Source: Lachnospiraceae bacterium (lineage in GTDB: Bacteria; Bacillota; Clostridia; Lachnospirales; Lachnospiraceae). From it: a DNA stretch of 64,000 nt. Made by a program: the position numbers and the translations under genes. Each line of letters begins with the position of its first letter. The first letter of the stretch is position 1. The DNA lies in the NCBI GenBank assembly GCA_017622845.1, contig JAGAQJ010000016.1, positions 1 through 64,000 of the forward strand, in the 5' to 3' direction. The notes under the pieces are model-generated. The model made no database searches. It worked only from the letters and a program-made list of their open reading frames with translations, and had not been told where the DNA came from. Shown here one piece after another: positions 7,605 to 16,598 of this stretch.

Positions 7605-8657
7605 CTATTGCTCCAGGTCTTCCCATGACAGCGGTGTACCGCGCTTGAGCGCATGCTTTGCTGTCTTTCCCAATACTTCCTTATAGTGCTTTGGTTTTAG
7701 CCCGTACGCTGGTCTGATGCTTCTGATATTTTCCGGTGTCAGCTTCTCCCCTGCCGCAATATCCTCCACTACAAAAAGCGAACGGCGGAAGCAGGTATTT
7801 GTCTCCTCCTGCTTGGAAACACCATAGCTTACTTTTCCCATTGCCTTTTCGACCTCACGCACCTGATTCACCATATCACGGAACTCAGCAGGCTCCATAG
7901 AAAACGTGGAATCAGGATTTTTAATCGCACGGCTGATGCAGAAATGCTTTTCAATCATATTGGCTCCCATTGCCACAGCAGTTGCAGCGCTAAAGGCTCC
8001 CATCGAATGGTCGGAAAGTCCCACCGGAATGTTGAAGCGCTTCTTCATATCACAAATTGTACTAAGATTCATCTCCTCGCTTTTTGCCGGATATGCACTG
8101 GAGCATTTCATCAATGCAAGCTGTCTGTTTCCTGTGCCGTAGACAGCTTCTACTGCCTCGTTGATTTCCTCCAGCGAGCCCATACCTGTTGACATGATAA
8201 TAGGCTTATTCTTAGCGGCAATATACTCCAAAAGCGGGATATCCACCAGCTCAAACGAAGCAATTTTATAAAAGCTCACACCAAGCTTTTCCAGAAAATC
8301 GACGGAGGTATTGTCAAATGGTGTGGAAAGAAAGTCAATTCCTGCCTTCGCCGCCTCGTCTCTCAGCTTGTCCTGCCACTCCCACGGCGTATAAGCCTTC
8401 TGATAAAGAGAGTAAAGATTTTCCCCCTCCCAGGTTCCCTTCTCAATATTAAAATATTCGTTATGGCAGTCAATCGTCATGGTATCCGGCGTGTAAGTCT
8501 GTATCTTTACGCAGTCCGCTCCCGCCTCCTTTGCCACATGAATCATCTCAAGTGCGCGTTCCAAGCTGCCTGCATGATTCCCTGACATCTCTGCGATGAT
8601 ATAGGCAGGCGCTCCGTCTCCTACTATTCTTCCATTTATGTTTATCGTATTGCTCAT
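7605..8657 (-). CDS. pseI: Pseudaminic acid synthase (PseI)
   Basis: 350 residues, normal length for the NeuB/PseI family. It condenses 2,4-diacetamido-2,4,6-trideoxy-L-altrose with phosphoenolpyruvate to give pseudaminic acid. The N-terminal TIM barrel has IAEMSGNHAGSLERAL and ADCVKIQTYTPDT, a mid-region SDHSMG, and GANMIEKHFCISR near the active site; the C-terminal 60 residues form an SAF/antifreeze-like domain (GEKLTPENIRSIRPAYGL). The pattern EMSGNH and TPDT is the PseI rather than NeuB type. ATG 8657 has GAGGAG just upstream. It begins 7 bases after the pseF stop, and the pseH start lies 22 bases past its stop. Confidence 0.95.
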   Translation of the reverse strand: MSNTININGRIVGDGAPAYIIAEMSGNHAGSLERALEMIHVAKEAGADCVKIQTYTPDTMTIDCHNEYFNIEKGTWEGENLYSLYQKAYTPWEWQDKLRDEAAKAGIDFLSTPFDNTSVDFLEKLGVSFYKIASFELVDIPLLEYIAAKNKPIIMSTGMGSLEEINEAVEAVYGTGNRQLALMKCSSAYPAKSEEMNLSTICDMKKRFNIPVGLSDHSMGAFSAATAVAMGANMIEKHFCISRAIKNPDSTFSMEPAEFRDMVNQVREVEKAMGKVSYGVSKQEETNTCFRRSLFVVEDIAAGEKLTPENIRSIRPAYGLKPKHYKEVLGKTAKHALKRGTPLSWEDLEQ

Positions 8658-8664
8658 ATGCTCC

Positions 8665-9366
8665 TCACTTTCTCACATCATCACAACGCAGAAGCCGGTA
8701 CTTCATCTCCGCAAGCTTCCAGTCCTCAGGCGTATCAATGTCCTGCACATTCATCTCATCCTGTATAAACGGAACGACATTTTCCATCCAAATTGCCTTC
8801 TGCTTTTTAAAGCTTTCAACATTGAGACAATAAAACTGTCCGCAGTCATGATAAAACGGCTCTAAGTCCTGCGAACGTTTTGCCATATTTTCCGGCCATT
8901 TCGGTGTCAGTCTTCCTTCCCGAATCACAACACAGCGCTGCGGCGGAAAGGAAAAGCGCACCACAGGAATCACGCTATCAGCCTTCTCCTGCTCCAAAAG
9001 CATCATCGCTGTCTTGATGGCATTTGCGGTCACAAACGGCGCCGTCGGATAGATACAGCATGCTGCATGAAAGCTCATGCCGATTCTCTCATAACACTCG
9101 AGAACCTCTGCAATCACATCCGCCGTTGTTGCAAAATCGTTGGAGGTCTGCTCGCTTCTGAAAAACGGCACCTTCGCGCCTGCTTTTCTTGCTGCCTCGG
9201 CAATCTCCTCATCATCGGTAGATACCATGACCTCATGAAACATGTCAGCCTGCAGTGCTGCCTCAATACTGTACTCAATGATTGGTCTTCCCACAAAGGG
9301 CTTGATATTTTTGCGCGGTATCCGCTTGCTTCCTCCCCTTGCGGTTATGATTGCTACACTCTTCAT
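8665..9366 (-). CDS. pseF: Pseudaminic acid cytidylyltransferase (PseF)
   Basis: 233 residues. It activates pseudaminic acid with CTP to give CMP-Pse. The N-terminus IITARGGSKRIPRKNIKPF is the CTP-binding signature of NeuA/PseF enzymes. PIIEYSIEAAL, DDEEIAEAARKAGA and IYPTAPFV follow in the expected order. Start ATG 9366 with AAGGAG seven bases before. It is followed directly by pseI, and is separated from pseC by a 129-base gap that contains a terminator-like hairpin, so the level of pseF-pseI may be set by read-through. Confidence 0.95.
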   Translation of the reverse strand: MKSVAIITARGGSKRIPRKNIKPFVGRPIIEYSIEAALQADMFHEVMVSTDDEEIAEAARKAGAKVPFFRSEQTSNDFATTADVIAEVLECYERIGMSFHAACCIYPTAPFVTANAIKTAMMLLEQEKADSVIPVVRFSFPPQRCVVIREGRLTPKWPENMAKRSQDLEPFYHDCGQFYCLNVESFKKQKAIWMENVVPFIQDEMNVQDIDTPEDWKLAEMKYRLLRCDDVRK

Positions 9367-9454
9367 TTTCTTTCTCCTTATAATTGAGCAGGGAATTCTT
9401 CTCCGCTGCTGCCATACGCCGCTTCAGCAGATTTCCCCTATACGGGTCTATACA

Positions 9455-9484
9455 TCGCAAAAAGCCCGGCTTTTTCTCACCGGG
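9455..9484 (-). terminator. Hairpin plus T-run between pseC and pseF
   Basis: On the minus strand CCGGG-type arms (480-484 and 465-469) are followed by CTTTTTGCG. The stem is only 5 bp of G/C, but the T-run follows directly. It sits 12 bases after the pseC stop and before pseF, so it would act as a partial terminator or attenuator inside the pse operon. Confidence 0.55.
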
Positions 9485-9495
9485 ATTTCTGCATG

Positions 9496-10689
9496 TTACT
9501 TTTTATAATAATCAACGATTTTTCGAACTGCCATAATAACGTCATCGACATCTTTATCCGTCAGGGAATAATAAAGCGGCAGGCTCATCATCTCAAGGTA
9601 AAGCTTTTCCGCATTGGGGCACAGACCTTTCGCGTAGCCAAGCTTTTCATAATATGGATGCCAGTAAACCGGAATATAATGCACATTGCAGCAGATATTC
9701 TCCGCCTGCATTGCCTCAAAAAAGCCCTTCCTGTCAATCCTTAACAGCTCTGGTCTGATTCTTAGGATGTACAGATGCCTTGTCGTATCAGACTCCGGAA
9801 TCTCCTGCTGGACAAAAAGCTCCGGTATCCGCGAAAACGCCTCATTATATCTGTCTACAATCTCTCTGCGCCTTTTGCCAAACCGTTCCAGCTTATCCAT
9901 CTGGCTTACAATCAGTGCGCACTGGATATCCGTAAGACGGTAATTATAACCTAAGTCAATCTGCTCATAATACCATGGTCCATGGCTCTCCCGTTCCAAA
10001 AGCTTTTCCTCTCTTGTAATGCCATGTGAGCGGTAGAGCAAAAGCTTCCCATACAAGTCCTCGCGGTTTGTGAGGACGGCTCCGCCTTCTCCGCCTGTCA
10101 CCGTTTTTACCGGATGAAAGCTAAAGGTTGTCATATCCGCAATGCTTCCTACCGGCTTTCCTTTGTATTTCGTACCGATTGCATGGGCGCCATCCTCAAT
10201 CAGTGTAATCCCTTTTGTATGACACAGCTCAAGCAGTGCATCAAGCTCCACCGCCTGTCCCGTGAAATCAACGGCAACCACTGCCTTTGTATGGTCAGTA
10301 ATCTTCTCCGCAACGCTCTTGGGGTCGATATTATAGGTGTTGGGATTGATGTCCGCAAACACAGGTCTTGCACCACAGTAGAGTGCACAGTTTGCGGAAG
10401 CTGCAAAGGTAATCGGCGTGGTAATCAGCTCGTCGCCCTTGCCTAAGCCTGCCGCCAATGCAGCAATATGAAGCGCCGCAGTGCCGTTGCTGCAAGCAAC
10501 CGCATACCTTGCCCCCGTAAGCTCGCAGAGCTTTCTCTCAAGCTCAGTCACCTTGGGACCGCAGGTCAGATAATCGCTTGTAAGCACCTCGGAAACAGCT
10601 CTCACATCTTCCTCATCAATATACTGATGTCCGTAAAACAGTTTTGTATCTCTGACCGGAGAACCTCCGGCAATTGCTGGTTTTTCCAT
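9496..10689 (-). CDS. pseC: UDP-4-amino-4,6-dideoxy-N-acetyl-beta-L-altrosamine transaminase (PseC)
   Basis: About 397 residues, a DegT/DnrJ/EryC1/StrS family PLP aminotransferase. It aminates the 4-keto intermediate made by PseB. Seen: AIAGGSPVRDTKLFYGHQYI at the start, ACSNGTAALHIAALA (PLP phosphate cup), DGAHAIGTKYKG, and TFSFHPVKTVTGGEGG with the PLP lysine. The region IPVYWHPYYEKLGY is typical for PseC. I take ATG 10689, preceded at 12 bases by AAGGA; ATG 10701 and a TTG at 10719 are possible. It follows pseB after a gap of about 180 bases that holds small hairpins but no obvious terminator. Confidence 0.94.
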   Translation of the reverse strand: MEKPAIAGGSPVRDTKLFYGHQYIDEEDVRAVSEVLTSDYLTCGPKVTELERKLCELTGARYAVACSNGTAALHIAALAAGLGKGDELITTPITFAASANCALYCGARPVFADINPNTYNIDPKSVAEKITDHTKAVVAVDFTGQAVELDALLELCHTKGITLIEDGAHAIGTKYKGKPVGSIADMTTFSFHPVKTVTGGEGGAVLTNREDLYGKLLLYRSHGITREEKLLERESHGPWYYEQIDLGYNYRLTDIQCALIVSQMDKLERFGKRRREIVDRYNEAFSRIPELFVQQEIPESDTTRHLYILRIRPELLRIDRKGFFEAMQAENICCNVHYIPVYWHPYYEKLGYAKGLCPNAEKLYLEMMSLPLYYSLTDKDVDDVIMAVRKIVDYYKK

Positions 10690-10873
10690 ATCCGTACTCA
10701 TTCCTTCCCATTTTCGCAAAAACGCGCTTGAAAATCATTCTTATCCTCTGCACTACGACCTGCCGTTTTCAGCATTTTACGGTATATTTCTCTTCATCGG
10801 TCAACGCAGCCTTCTGCGTTTCCTTCCTATAAAGGAAATGTTATCTGAGCTTCTGCTGAGCAAAATGGATTCA

Positions 10874-11869
10874 CTAGTCATGCAGGTCCGTCTTGAGCAG
10901 CTCTCTAATCTGCTCCACAGACAGCCACTCCGTATTATTTCCCGATGAATAGTAAAATCCGTCTTCAACCTTCTTGCCGCTTGGATTGGGGCGCTTTGAC
11001 TCCTGCCAGAACATCTGAGGATAAATAATAAAATGCTTGTCATACTCATAGGTTGTCATGGAATCCTCTGCCGTCACCATCACCTCATGAAGTTTCTCTC
11101 CCGGACGGATACCTGTTTCAATCGTCTTGATGCCGGGTGCCATCGCCTCAGCAAGGTCTGTAATCTTAAATGATGGAATTTTGCTGATAAAGGTCTCGCC
11201 GCCTTTTGCTTCCTCAAGCGCCTTAATCACAAGCTCAACGCCCTGTGTCAGGCTGATCCAGAAGCGTGTCATTCTATAGTCCGTAATCGGAAGCTCTTTT
11301 GCCCCCTCATCAATTAGCTGCTTGAAAAACGGAATCACTGAGCCACGGCTTCCAGCCACATTTCCGTATCTTACAATGGAAAAATTAAGGTCTTTTGCTC
11401 CGCAGTACGCATTGGCAGCAATAAAAAGCTTATCGGATACAAGCTTTGTACCGCCATACAGATTCACCGGATTGACAGCCTTGTCTGTTGACAGCGCTAC
11501 AACCTTTTTGATGCCTGTATTCAGTGCCGCATCGATAATATTCTGAGCGCCGTTGACGTTTGTCTTAATCGCCTCATTGGGATTGTACTCACATGCCGGC
11601 ACCTGCTTCATGGCTGCTGCATGAATGACATAATCTACTCCCTCAAACGCGCGCTTCATGCGTTCATAGTCACGCACATCTCCGATAAAAAACCGAAGCT
11701 TGTCCTTGTACTGCGCAAAATCATTTGCCATCATCCACTGCTTAAATTCATCTCTGGAATAAATGATAATCTTTTTCGGATTATAATGCGTCAGCACATA
11801 CTCCGTAAAGCACCTTCCAAACGAACCGGTACCGCCTGTAATTAATATCGTCTTATCATCTAACAGCAT
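10874..11869 (-). CDS. pseB: UDP-N-acetylglucosamine 4,6-dehydratase, inverting (PseB)
   Basis: 331 residues, extended SDR family. It converts UDP-GlcNAc to the 4-keto-6-deoxy L-arabino sugar, the first Pse step. Seen: ILITGGTGSFG (NAD(P) binding), HAAAMKQVPACEYNP with the lysine of the PseB-type MxxxK variant, and STDKAVNPVNLYGGTK. The short length (no membrane part) separates it from the large WbpM-type dehydratases. The ATG at 11869 has GGAGGA nine bases before; an upstream extension to 11941 is not supported. It is the first gene of the pse operon, behind the promoter at 12039-12067. Confidence 0.95.
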   Translation of the reverse strand: MLLDDKTILITGGTGSFGRCFTEYVLTHYNPKKIIIYSRDEFKQWMMANDFAQYKDKLRFFIGDVRDYERMKRAFEGVDYVIHAAAMKQVPACEYNPNEAIKTNVNGAQNIIDAALNTGIKKVVALSTDKAVNPVNLYGGTKLVSDKLFIAANAYCGAKDLNFSIVRYGNVAGSRGSVIPFFKQLIDEGAKELPITDYRMTRFWISLTQGVELVIKALEEAKGGETFISKIPSFKITDLAEAMAPGIKTIETGIRPGEKLHEVMVTAEDSMTTYEYDKHFIIYPQMFWQESKRPNPSGKKVEDGFYYSSGNNTEWLSVEQIRELLKTDLHD

Positions 11870-12038
11870 ATCTATGTTCCTCCATTTATAAATGCCTTTT
11901 TCAGCCTGAAACGCTAATCGTGCGCACAGGCAAAATTTCACTTCTTGTAACGCTTCCGTGCCTTCATAGCTGCAGGCGTCAAGCCATGCAAAACTCTATC
12001 GCGATGTCACCCTTTCATAAGTTCACATGGAACAATTT

Positions 12039-12067
12039 ATTTTACCACAATTTTTACCAAACGTCAA
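12039..12067 (-). promoter_or_regulatory. Sigma-A type promoter of the pse operon
   Basis: On the minus strand TTGACG (12062-12067), a 17-base spacer, then TAAAAT (12039-12044). Both boxes are near consensus. Transcription would start around 12032, leaving a leader of about 160 bases before the pseB ATG. Confidence 0.75.
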
Positions 12068-12095
12068 AAATATCATGCATTTCCTTTGAATTCGC

Positions 12096-12202
12096 GTAAC
12101 TGTTCAGCCGTATGGACTATTTTAACAGGACGAAGGTTGGAAGTCCAATTGCCTGTCACGTCATATGACGGCTGCCCTTCGTCCTGTTTTTACCGCTCTG
12201 TT
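12096..12202. repeat. Intergenic repeat element with 13-bp hairpin
   Basis: Begins with the border GTAACTGTTCAGCC (12096-12109). Bases 124-136 of this kilobase (AACAGGACGAAGG) pair perfectly with 176-188, followed on the plus strand by a T-run. The part GGAAGTCCAATTGCC through CTTCGTCCTGTTT is related to the right end of the element at 171-225. It lies between the SGNH-like gene and the pse promoter. Confidence 0.75.
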
Positions 12203-12209
12203 AATCAAA

Positions 12210-13574
12210 CTACTCCTCAAAGTTCAGGCTCGCCGCAACCGTTTTTGTTATCTTGTCATAGACAATGATATTCCACCGTCCGCCTGCCTGGTAAAAGTCC
12301 GCGTCGTCAATTAAAACCTGATGCATACTGCCAAGCTTTGACAGCACAAGCTCACTTTCCCCAATCTTACGGTGTCTGATACCGACATCTTCCCATAAAA
12401 TATCAAGGACAACCTTGCAGTCCTCATACACCCACTGCTGCACCTTTTTGCCGCCTCCAGCCTTGCGGTCTGTGACAATCAGGACATAATCTTTATCATC
12501 CTGAAGCAGCTCAAGGCACTCTTTTGCACTTGCAGCCACCATAAATGCCTGACTGCCGCTCCTGTTTTTGCAGGCACATGCGATATCCCATGCATTTTGG
12601 ACTTTTTCGCCCCTTCTGTCCGGCACCTCGCAATTTGCCTTGATATATCCGCCAAAATGTAAGGTTACTTTCGCCGCACCAAAATCATTCAAATGCTGAC
12701 CATCTCTAAAATCTGCCGCCGTATCAAGCTCCAGCTCACCATTATGATAAAGCTCATTGTAATCCACAAAGCAAAGCCCCCGCTCATCGGCAAGCGCCCT
12801 GATTGCCTCCGTCTCATAGCGGTGCCAGTTCTCCTTGGGCGATTTAAAAAGCACCAGCTCAATTTGATTTTTTCTGCACAGCTCTGCCATCTCGTCAAGG
12901 TACTTGATATTGGAGTCTGCAATCCATGCTTCTCCCTCACAGTCATAATCCTCCAGATGCGCCGGATACTCTGTTACTTCCTGTGTCTCCAAATATCCCT
13001 TTGTATAGTTTGTCTTATCCCCCCAAAAATATGTATAGTCTGTCCTGCTCAGCTCTTTCCAACGGCTGTGATAACGAAATATCGGAAATACATAAGAAAA
13101 ATAATCTGCATTTACCGCCCCGACAGACTGATAGATGCATTGAAGCTTATCAGCCGAGAGCGGAATATCCGTAAATCCCCATCGAAGCGCCGCCTCATTA
13201 CCGCTGCTAATACTGTCGCCCACCATCATATTGACTTCCAATGCCACCACCTTCGGCTTCTGCCGTTTCAGCGCCTCCTTGAGATAAAGCGCCGATATAT
13301 TCATAGGCTGCGATGAGCTTCCAAAGTCGTATGCTGCGATGCCGTACTCCTCATACAATACAATCGGATTTATCGTGCAAAAGCTATTGCTGCTGCCAAT
13401 CACAATCAAATCAATATCATTTTTCTTCTCTGCATAAAATCCATTTACAATTGTAGTAGAGTCTCCGATAAATTTTGCACGCACAATCTTATCCGTCACG
13501 CTAAGCACCAGACATAAAAACAGGATAAATACCGCAATTGCTGCAATTCTTGATTTTTTTAGCCTGACTGCCAT
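12210..13574 (-). CDS. SGNH-fold membrane-anchored protein, partner of MBOAT O-acyltransferase
   Basis: 454 residues with one N-terminal membrane span (residues about 10-28) and an extracytoplasmic body. VIGSSNSFCTINP at about residue 57 resembles block I of SGNH hydrolases, and DGQHLNDFGA at about residue 290 gives the D-x-x-H of block V. Proteins of this type (DltD, AlgJ/AlgX-like) take over acyl groups from an MBOAT channel protein and place them on polysaccharide. The MBOAT gene lies directly upstream on the same strand, across a 350-base repeat-filled gap. ATG 13574 is preceded by AAGGAGAG. The exact acceptor glycan is not known. Confidence 0.72.
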   Translation of the reverse strand: MAVRLKKSRIAAIAVFILFLCLVLSVTDKIVRAKFIGDSTTIVNGFYAEKKNDIDLIVIGSSNSFCTINPIVLYEEYGIAAYDFGSSSQPMNISALYLKEALKRQKPKVVALEVNMMVGDSISSGNEAALRWGFTDIPLSADKLQCIYQSVGAVNADYFSYVFPIFRYHSRWKELSRTDYTYFWGDKTNYTKGYLETQEVTEYPAHLEDYDCEGEAWIADSNIKYLDEMAELCRKNQIELVLFKSPKENWHRYETEAIRALADERGLCFVDYNELYHNGELELDTAADFRDGQHLNDFGAAKVTLHFGGYIKANCEVPDRRGEKVQNAWDIACACKNRSGSQAFMVAASAKECLELLQDDKDYVLIVTDRKAGGGKKVQQWVYEDCKVVLDILWEDVGIRHRKIGESELVLSKLGSMHQVLIDDADFYQAGGRWNIIVYDKITKTVAASLNFEE

Positions 13575-13627
13575 TTATCTCTCCTTTTATCTTTCTGCAT
13601 GGTACACTGTGTCTTCAATACCGATAG

Positions 13628-13920
13628 CTACAGCCATGCCAATTCATAAGTTGTCGGGCATCGCCCTATAGAAATGAATATATCATATTCCCTTTGTGAG
13701 CCAGCTCCCACGGTCATATTCTGCATAGTTGTTGTGTCTTTCAACTACAGCCATGCCAATTCATAAGTTGTCGGCTGATACGTTTTTTCCTATCCTTCAC
13801 GTTTTTTCCGACAACTTATTTCATTGTCGGGCGTCGCCCTATAGAAATGAATATATCATATTCCCTTTGTGAGCCAGCTCCCACGGTCATATGATATATT
13901 CATTTCTGCATGGCTTACTG
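13628..13920. repeat. Compound intergenic repeat with internal partial duplication
   Basis: The 350-base gap 13575-13924 is almost wholly repeat. Bases 13745-13915 form a full unit related, in reverse, to the element at 54573-54759: an inverted repeat ATAAGTTGTCGG/CCGACAACTTAT, then GGGCGTCGCCC, then a long hairpin with arms around ATGAATATATCATAT. Bases 13628-13735 are a shortened second copy starting with the same CTACAGCCATGCC stretch, in which the segment between the GTTGTCGG repeats is deleted. The right end, GATTACCAGTAAGCC on the minus strand, abuts the MBOAT stop codon. Confidence 0.85.
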
Positions 13921-13924
13921 GTAA

Positions 13925-15412
13925 TCAAAACTGAAAATATATGAATTGATTCGCGTCATAGCCCTCACCGTACACGCCAAAGACAATTACCATCACCAGC
14001 AGCACTGCCACAATCACATACTGAACGGCAAGACATTGTTCCTTGACAAGGCTGTCAAAAAATGCCTCTTTCCTTGCATAATAAGCATCCACAAGAATCA
14101 GAATCAGAATTCCAACCCACAGGACGCCCATTTCCTTATTATCGAGTCCCAGATAATAAACTGAGCCGTCAAAAAGCGACCACACATCAAAATGAGTGAC
14201 CATTCTTTGTATATAATAAACTGCATCGGTTACTGTATCTGCCCTGAAAAATATCATCGACAAGGCAAACAGCAAAAAGGTACAAAGCCCCTGGCCAAAC
14301 TGATAACCAAAGCTTTTTGTCCGCACATGGAAGCTTGAAACAAAGCGCTTCTTAAGGGGTTTGAGCATGTCTCCGATGATGATATACACACCTTGTATCA
14401 CGCCCCACGCCACAAAATGCCAGCTTGCCCCATGCCAAAGACCGCTCACGGCAAAGGTCACCAGATGATTCCAATAATTTCTCGGCTTCGAGCATCGGTT
14501 TCCGCCCAGTGGTATGTACAGATAGTCCCGAAACCATGAGCTGAGTGACACATGCCAGCGTCTCCAAAGCTCACTGATGCTCCTTGCAAAAAACGGAGCC
14601 TTAAAGTTTGCCATCAGCTCTATGCCAAGAACCTTTGCCGCTCCGACAGCAATAGCAGAGTAGCTTGCAAAATCGCAGTAAAGCTGCACCGCAAACAGTA
14701 CCGCGCCAAATGTCAGCGCTACGCCGCCAAGCATATGATAAAATTCAAAAACATGATTGACCAGCACTGCTGCCCTGTCTGCTATCACCATTTTCATGAA
14801 AAAGCCCCACAGCATCATCAGAAGTCCTCTGGTAACTCTGTCAAAGCTCCATGATTTCTCGTGGGAAATCCGCTCAAGCTGTCCAAGCAGATGACCGCTG
14901 CGTTCGATTGGCCCTGCGACAAGCTGCGGAAAAAAGGAGACAAACAATGCATATCTGATGAAATTTTTCTCAACCGGCACATCTTTTCTATACACATCGA
15001 TTGTGTAGCCAAGCGCCTGAAAAGTATAAAACGAAATTCCTACCGGAAGGAGAATATCAAGCCGCGAAGCCCCAAGCTTTACCCCGAACATCGAAAGCAC
15101 CGATGCAATGGCATCATGCAGGAAATAGAAATATTTAAAAAAGAGCAACATTCCAAGGTTCAGGATAAGACTCGCTGCCAGCAGAAGCTTCCGCTTTTTT
15201 GGATTATCCCCTGTCCGTTCCATCAAGACAGCACACAGATATGTAATCACAGTAGAAGCCAGTATCAGAAGGGCGTATTCTGCATTCCAGCCCATATAGA
15301 AATAGTAGCTTGCCAGCAAAAGCCACAGCTGCCTGAATTTTTTCGGGATTACATAGAATAACAGCACTGTGACAGGGAAAAATATCAAAAATGTAAAAGA
15401 AGTAAACTGCAT
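13925..15412 (-). CDS. MBOAT family membrane O-acyltransferase
   Basis: 495 residues with about ten to twelve membrane spans. It carries the MBOAT core ELWRRWHVSLSSWFRDYLYIP, and further on FAVSGLWHGASWHFVAWG with the conserved catalytic histidine (WHGA). It closely follows the AlgI/DltB-type pattern, which exports acyl groups for O-acetylation of a surface glycan. Length fits AlgI-like proteins. ATG 15412 has GGAG six bases before. Downstream on the same strand lies the SGNH-like partner. The stop codon is next to the end of an intergenic repeat. Confidence 0.92.
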   Translation of the reverse strand: MQFTSFTFLIFFPVTVLLFYVIPKKFRQLWLLLASYYFYMGWNAEYALLILASTVITYLCAVLMERTGDNPKKRKLLLAASLILNLGMLLFFKYFYFLHDAIASVLSMFGVKLGASRLDILLPVGISFYTFQALGYTIDVYRKDVPVEKNFIRYALFVSFFPQLVAGPIERSGHLLGQLERISHEKSWSFDRVTRGLLMMLWGFFMKMVIADRAAVLVNHVFEFYHMLGGVALTFGAVLFAVQLYCDFASYSAIAVGAAKVLGIELMANFKAPFFARSISELWRRWHVSLSSWFRDYLYIPLGGNRCSKPRNYWNHLVTFAVSGLWHGASWHFVAWGVIQGVYIIIGDMLKPLKKRFVSSFHVRTKSFGYQFGQGLCTFLLFALSMIFFRADTVTDAVYYIQRMVTHFDVWSLFDGSVYYLGLDNKEMGVLWVGILILILVDAYYARKEAFFDSLVKEQCLAVQYVIVAVLLVMVIVFGVYGEGYDANQFIYFQF

Positions 15413-15450
15413 ATCTGCTCCTTTTAGTTATATCAGTTCGTATATTTTGT

Positions 15451-15480
15451 GTAACGGTTCAGCCTTCGGCTTCCTGTTAC
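15451..15480. repeat. Mini-hairpin form of the border repeat
   Basis: GTAACGGTTCAGCC followed by TTCGGCTTCCTGTTAC. It is a 30-base hairpin with GTAAC/GTTAC ends and a central GCC/GGC pair, closely matching 61789-61818 and the first part of the element at 30894. Confidence 0.8.
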
Positions 15481-15501
15481 AGTCTTTCATGGTTTCGTGT
15501 C

Positions 15502-16545
15502 TTATCCTTTTTTGATGCGCCCTCGTATCTGATTGCGGTAAAAATAGAGAAGCTTAAAATAAATCAAGAATTTCAGAGGAGACTGCATGTGCATTGCGGC
15601 AAGCTTTTTCTGCTCCTTATCAAATTCACTCTGATAATAGATATTTTCCTGAAAGTCAGGAAATTCTTGCCGCATGCCGTCTGCAAGCTTCTTCAAAAAG
15701 CCAAGTCTTGGCTTCTTTATGCCAAGCATATACGTAAACAGCGTATTCATATAATAAAGCTTGGAAAAGGCAAACTCAAACTCCTGCCTGTAGAACTTGT
15801 AAAATCCATATTTTCGAGCCTCCTCAATCAGACGCTTTCCCATCAGAAGCCTCGCCTCACACTTTTCCATACTGATTTCATGTACGGTTGAGGCATCATG
15901 CTGATAATAATAATATAACGGCTCCTCCACCTTCTCAAAATGTGTAAAATGGAGCATCCAGATTGGAGATGCACAGTTGTCCTCATAGAAGGTCTTTTCG
16001 GGAAATCTCAGATGATTTTCGTCAATCACGGCTTTGAGGTACACCTTAATGACCATGCTTGCCGGATTCATGACAAGCTTTTTATATTTTTCATGGTCTA
16101 AAACGCCTGTCTGGTCCATCGTGTTATTCGGCATCAGCTTACCGATACGCATTGTCTGCGTATCCACCATACAGTAGTCACAGCCTACCACATCTGCGCC
16201 TGTTTTTTCCGCCTTGTCTATCAGCTTCTCATACATGTCCGGTGCAATCCAGTCGTCTGAATCCACAAAACCTATCCACTTGCCGCGGGCGGCTGCAATT
16301 CCCTTATTGCGCGCTCCGCCCTGCTTTACATTTTCATAGGACTGTATCACCTTAAATTTCCATGGATAGTGGGACTCATATTCCCGAAGAATCTCAAGCG
16401 ACTCGTCAGTAGAAGCATCATCGACTGCTATGATTTCATAGTCCGCAATAGACTGATTTACCAGCGAATCGAGACAAAACCGAAGCTTATTGTCTGCCGC
16501 CATATTATAAACAGGTACCACAATACTGAGCTTCATAAGCTGCAA
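15502..16545 (-). CDS. GT2 family glycosyltransferase
   Basis: 347 residues. N-terminal GT-A domain with KLSIVVPVYNMA, the acidic DDASTDESLEIL and the DSDDW metal/sugar-binding motif (FVDSDDWI at about residue 93). The C-terminal 150 residues are helical and basic, without membrane spans. Likely a cytoplasmic enzyme adding one sugar to a lipid-linked repeat unit. A TTG at 16545 with GAAGGG six bases before is a plausible start; ATG 16536 is the alternative. Upstream, a 10-bp perfect hairpin (16564-16588) separates it from the ABC exporter gene. Donor and acceptor are unknown. Confidence 0.9.
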   Translation of the reverse strand: MQLMKLSIVVPVYNMAADNKLRFCLDSLVNQSIADYEIIAVDDASTDESLEILREYESHYPWKFKVIQSYENVKQGGARNKGIAAARGKWIGFVDSDDWIAPDMYEKLIDKAEKTGADVVGCDYCMVDTQTMRIGKLMPNNTMDQTGVLDHEKYKKLVMNPASMVIKVYLKAVIDENHLRFPEKTFYEDNCASPIWMLHFTHFEKVEEPLYYYYQHDASTVHEISMEKCEARLLMGKRLIEEARKYGFYKFYRQEFEFAFSKLYYMNTLFTYMLGIKKPRLGFLKKLADGMRQEFPDFQENIYYQSEFDKEQKKLAAMHMQSPLKFLIYFKLLYFYRNQIRGRIKKG

Positions 16546-16563
16546 CCACTTCCCTTCTCTTAC

Positions 16564-16588
16564 GGATTACGCAACTTGTGCGTAATCC
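16564..16588. repeat. 10-bp perfect hairpin between exporter and glycosyltransferase genes
   Basis: GGATTACGCA (16564-16573) pairs with TGCGTAATCC (16579-16588) around a 5-base loop. No long T-run follows on the minus strand, so terminator function is weak at best. Confidence 0.5.
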
Positions 16589-16598
16589 TATTGTTTCA

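Noticed and set aside
13628-13920. Possible CRISPR or tandem array
   Set aside because: Only two unequal copies, no regular spacers, and the sequence is part of the dispersed intergenic repeat family.
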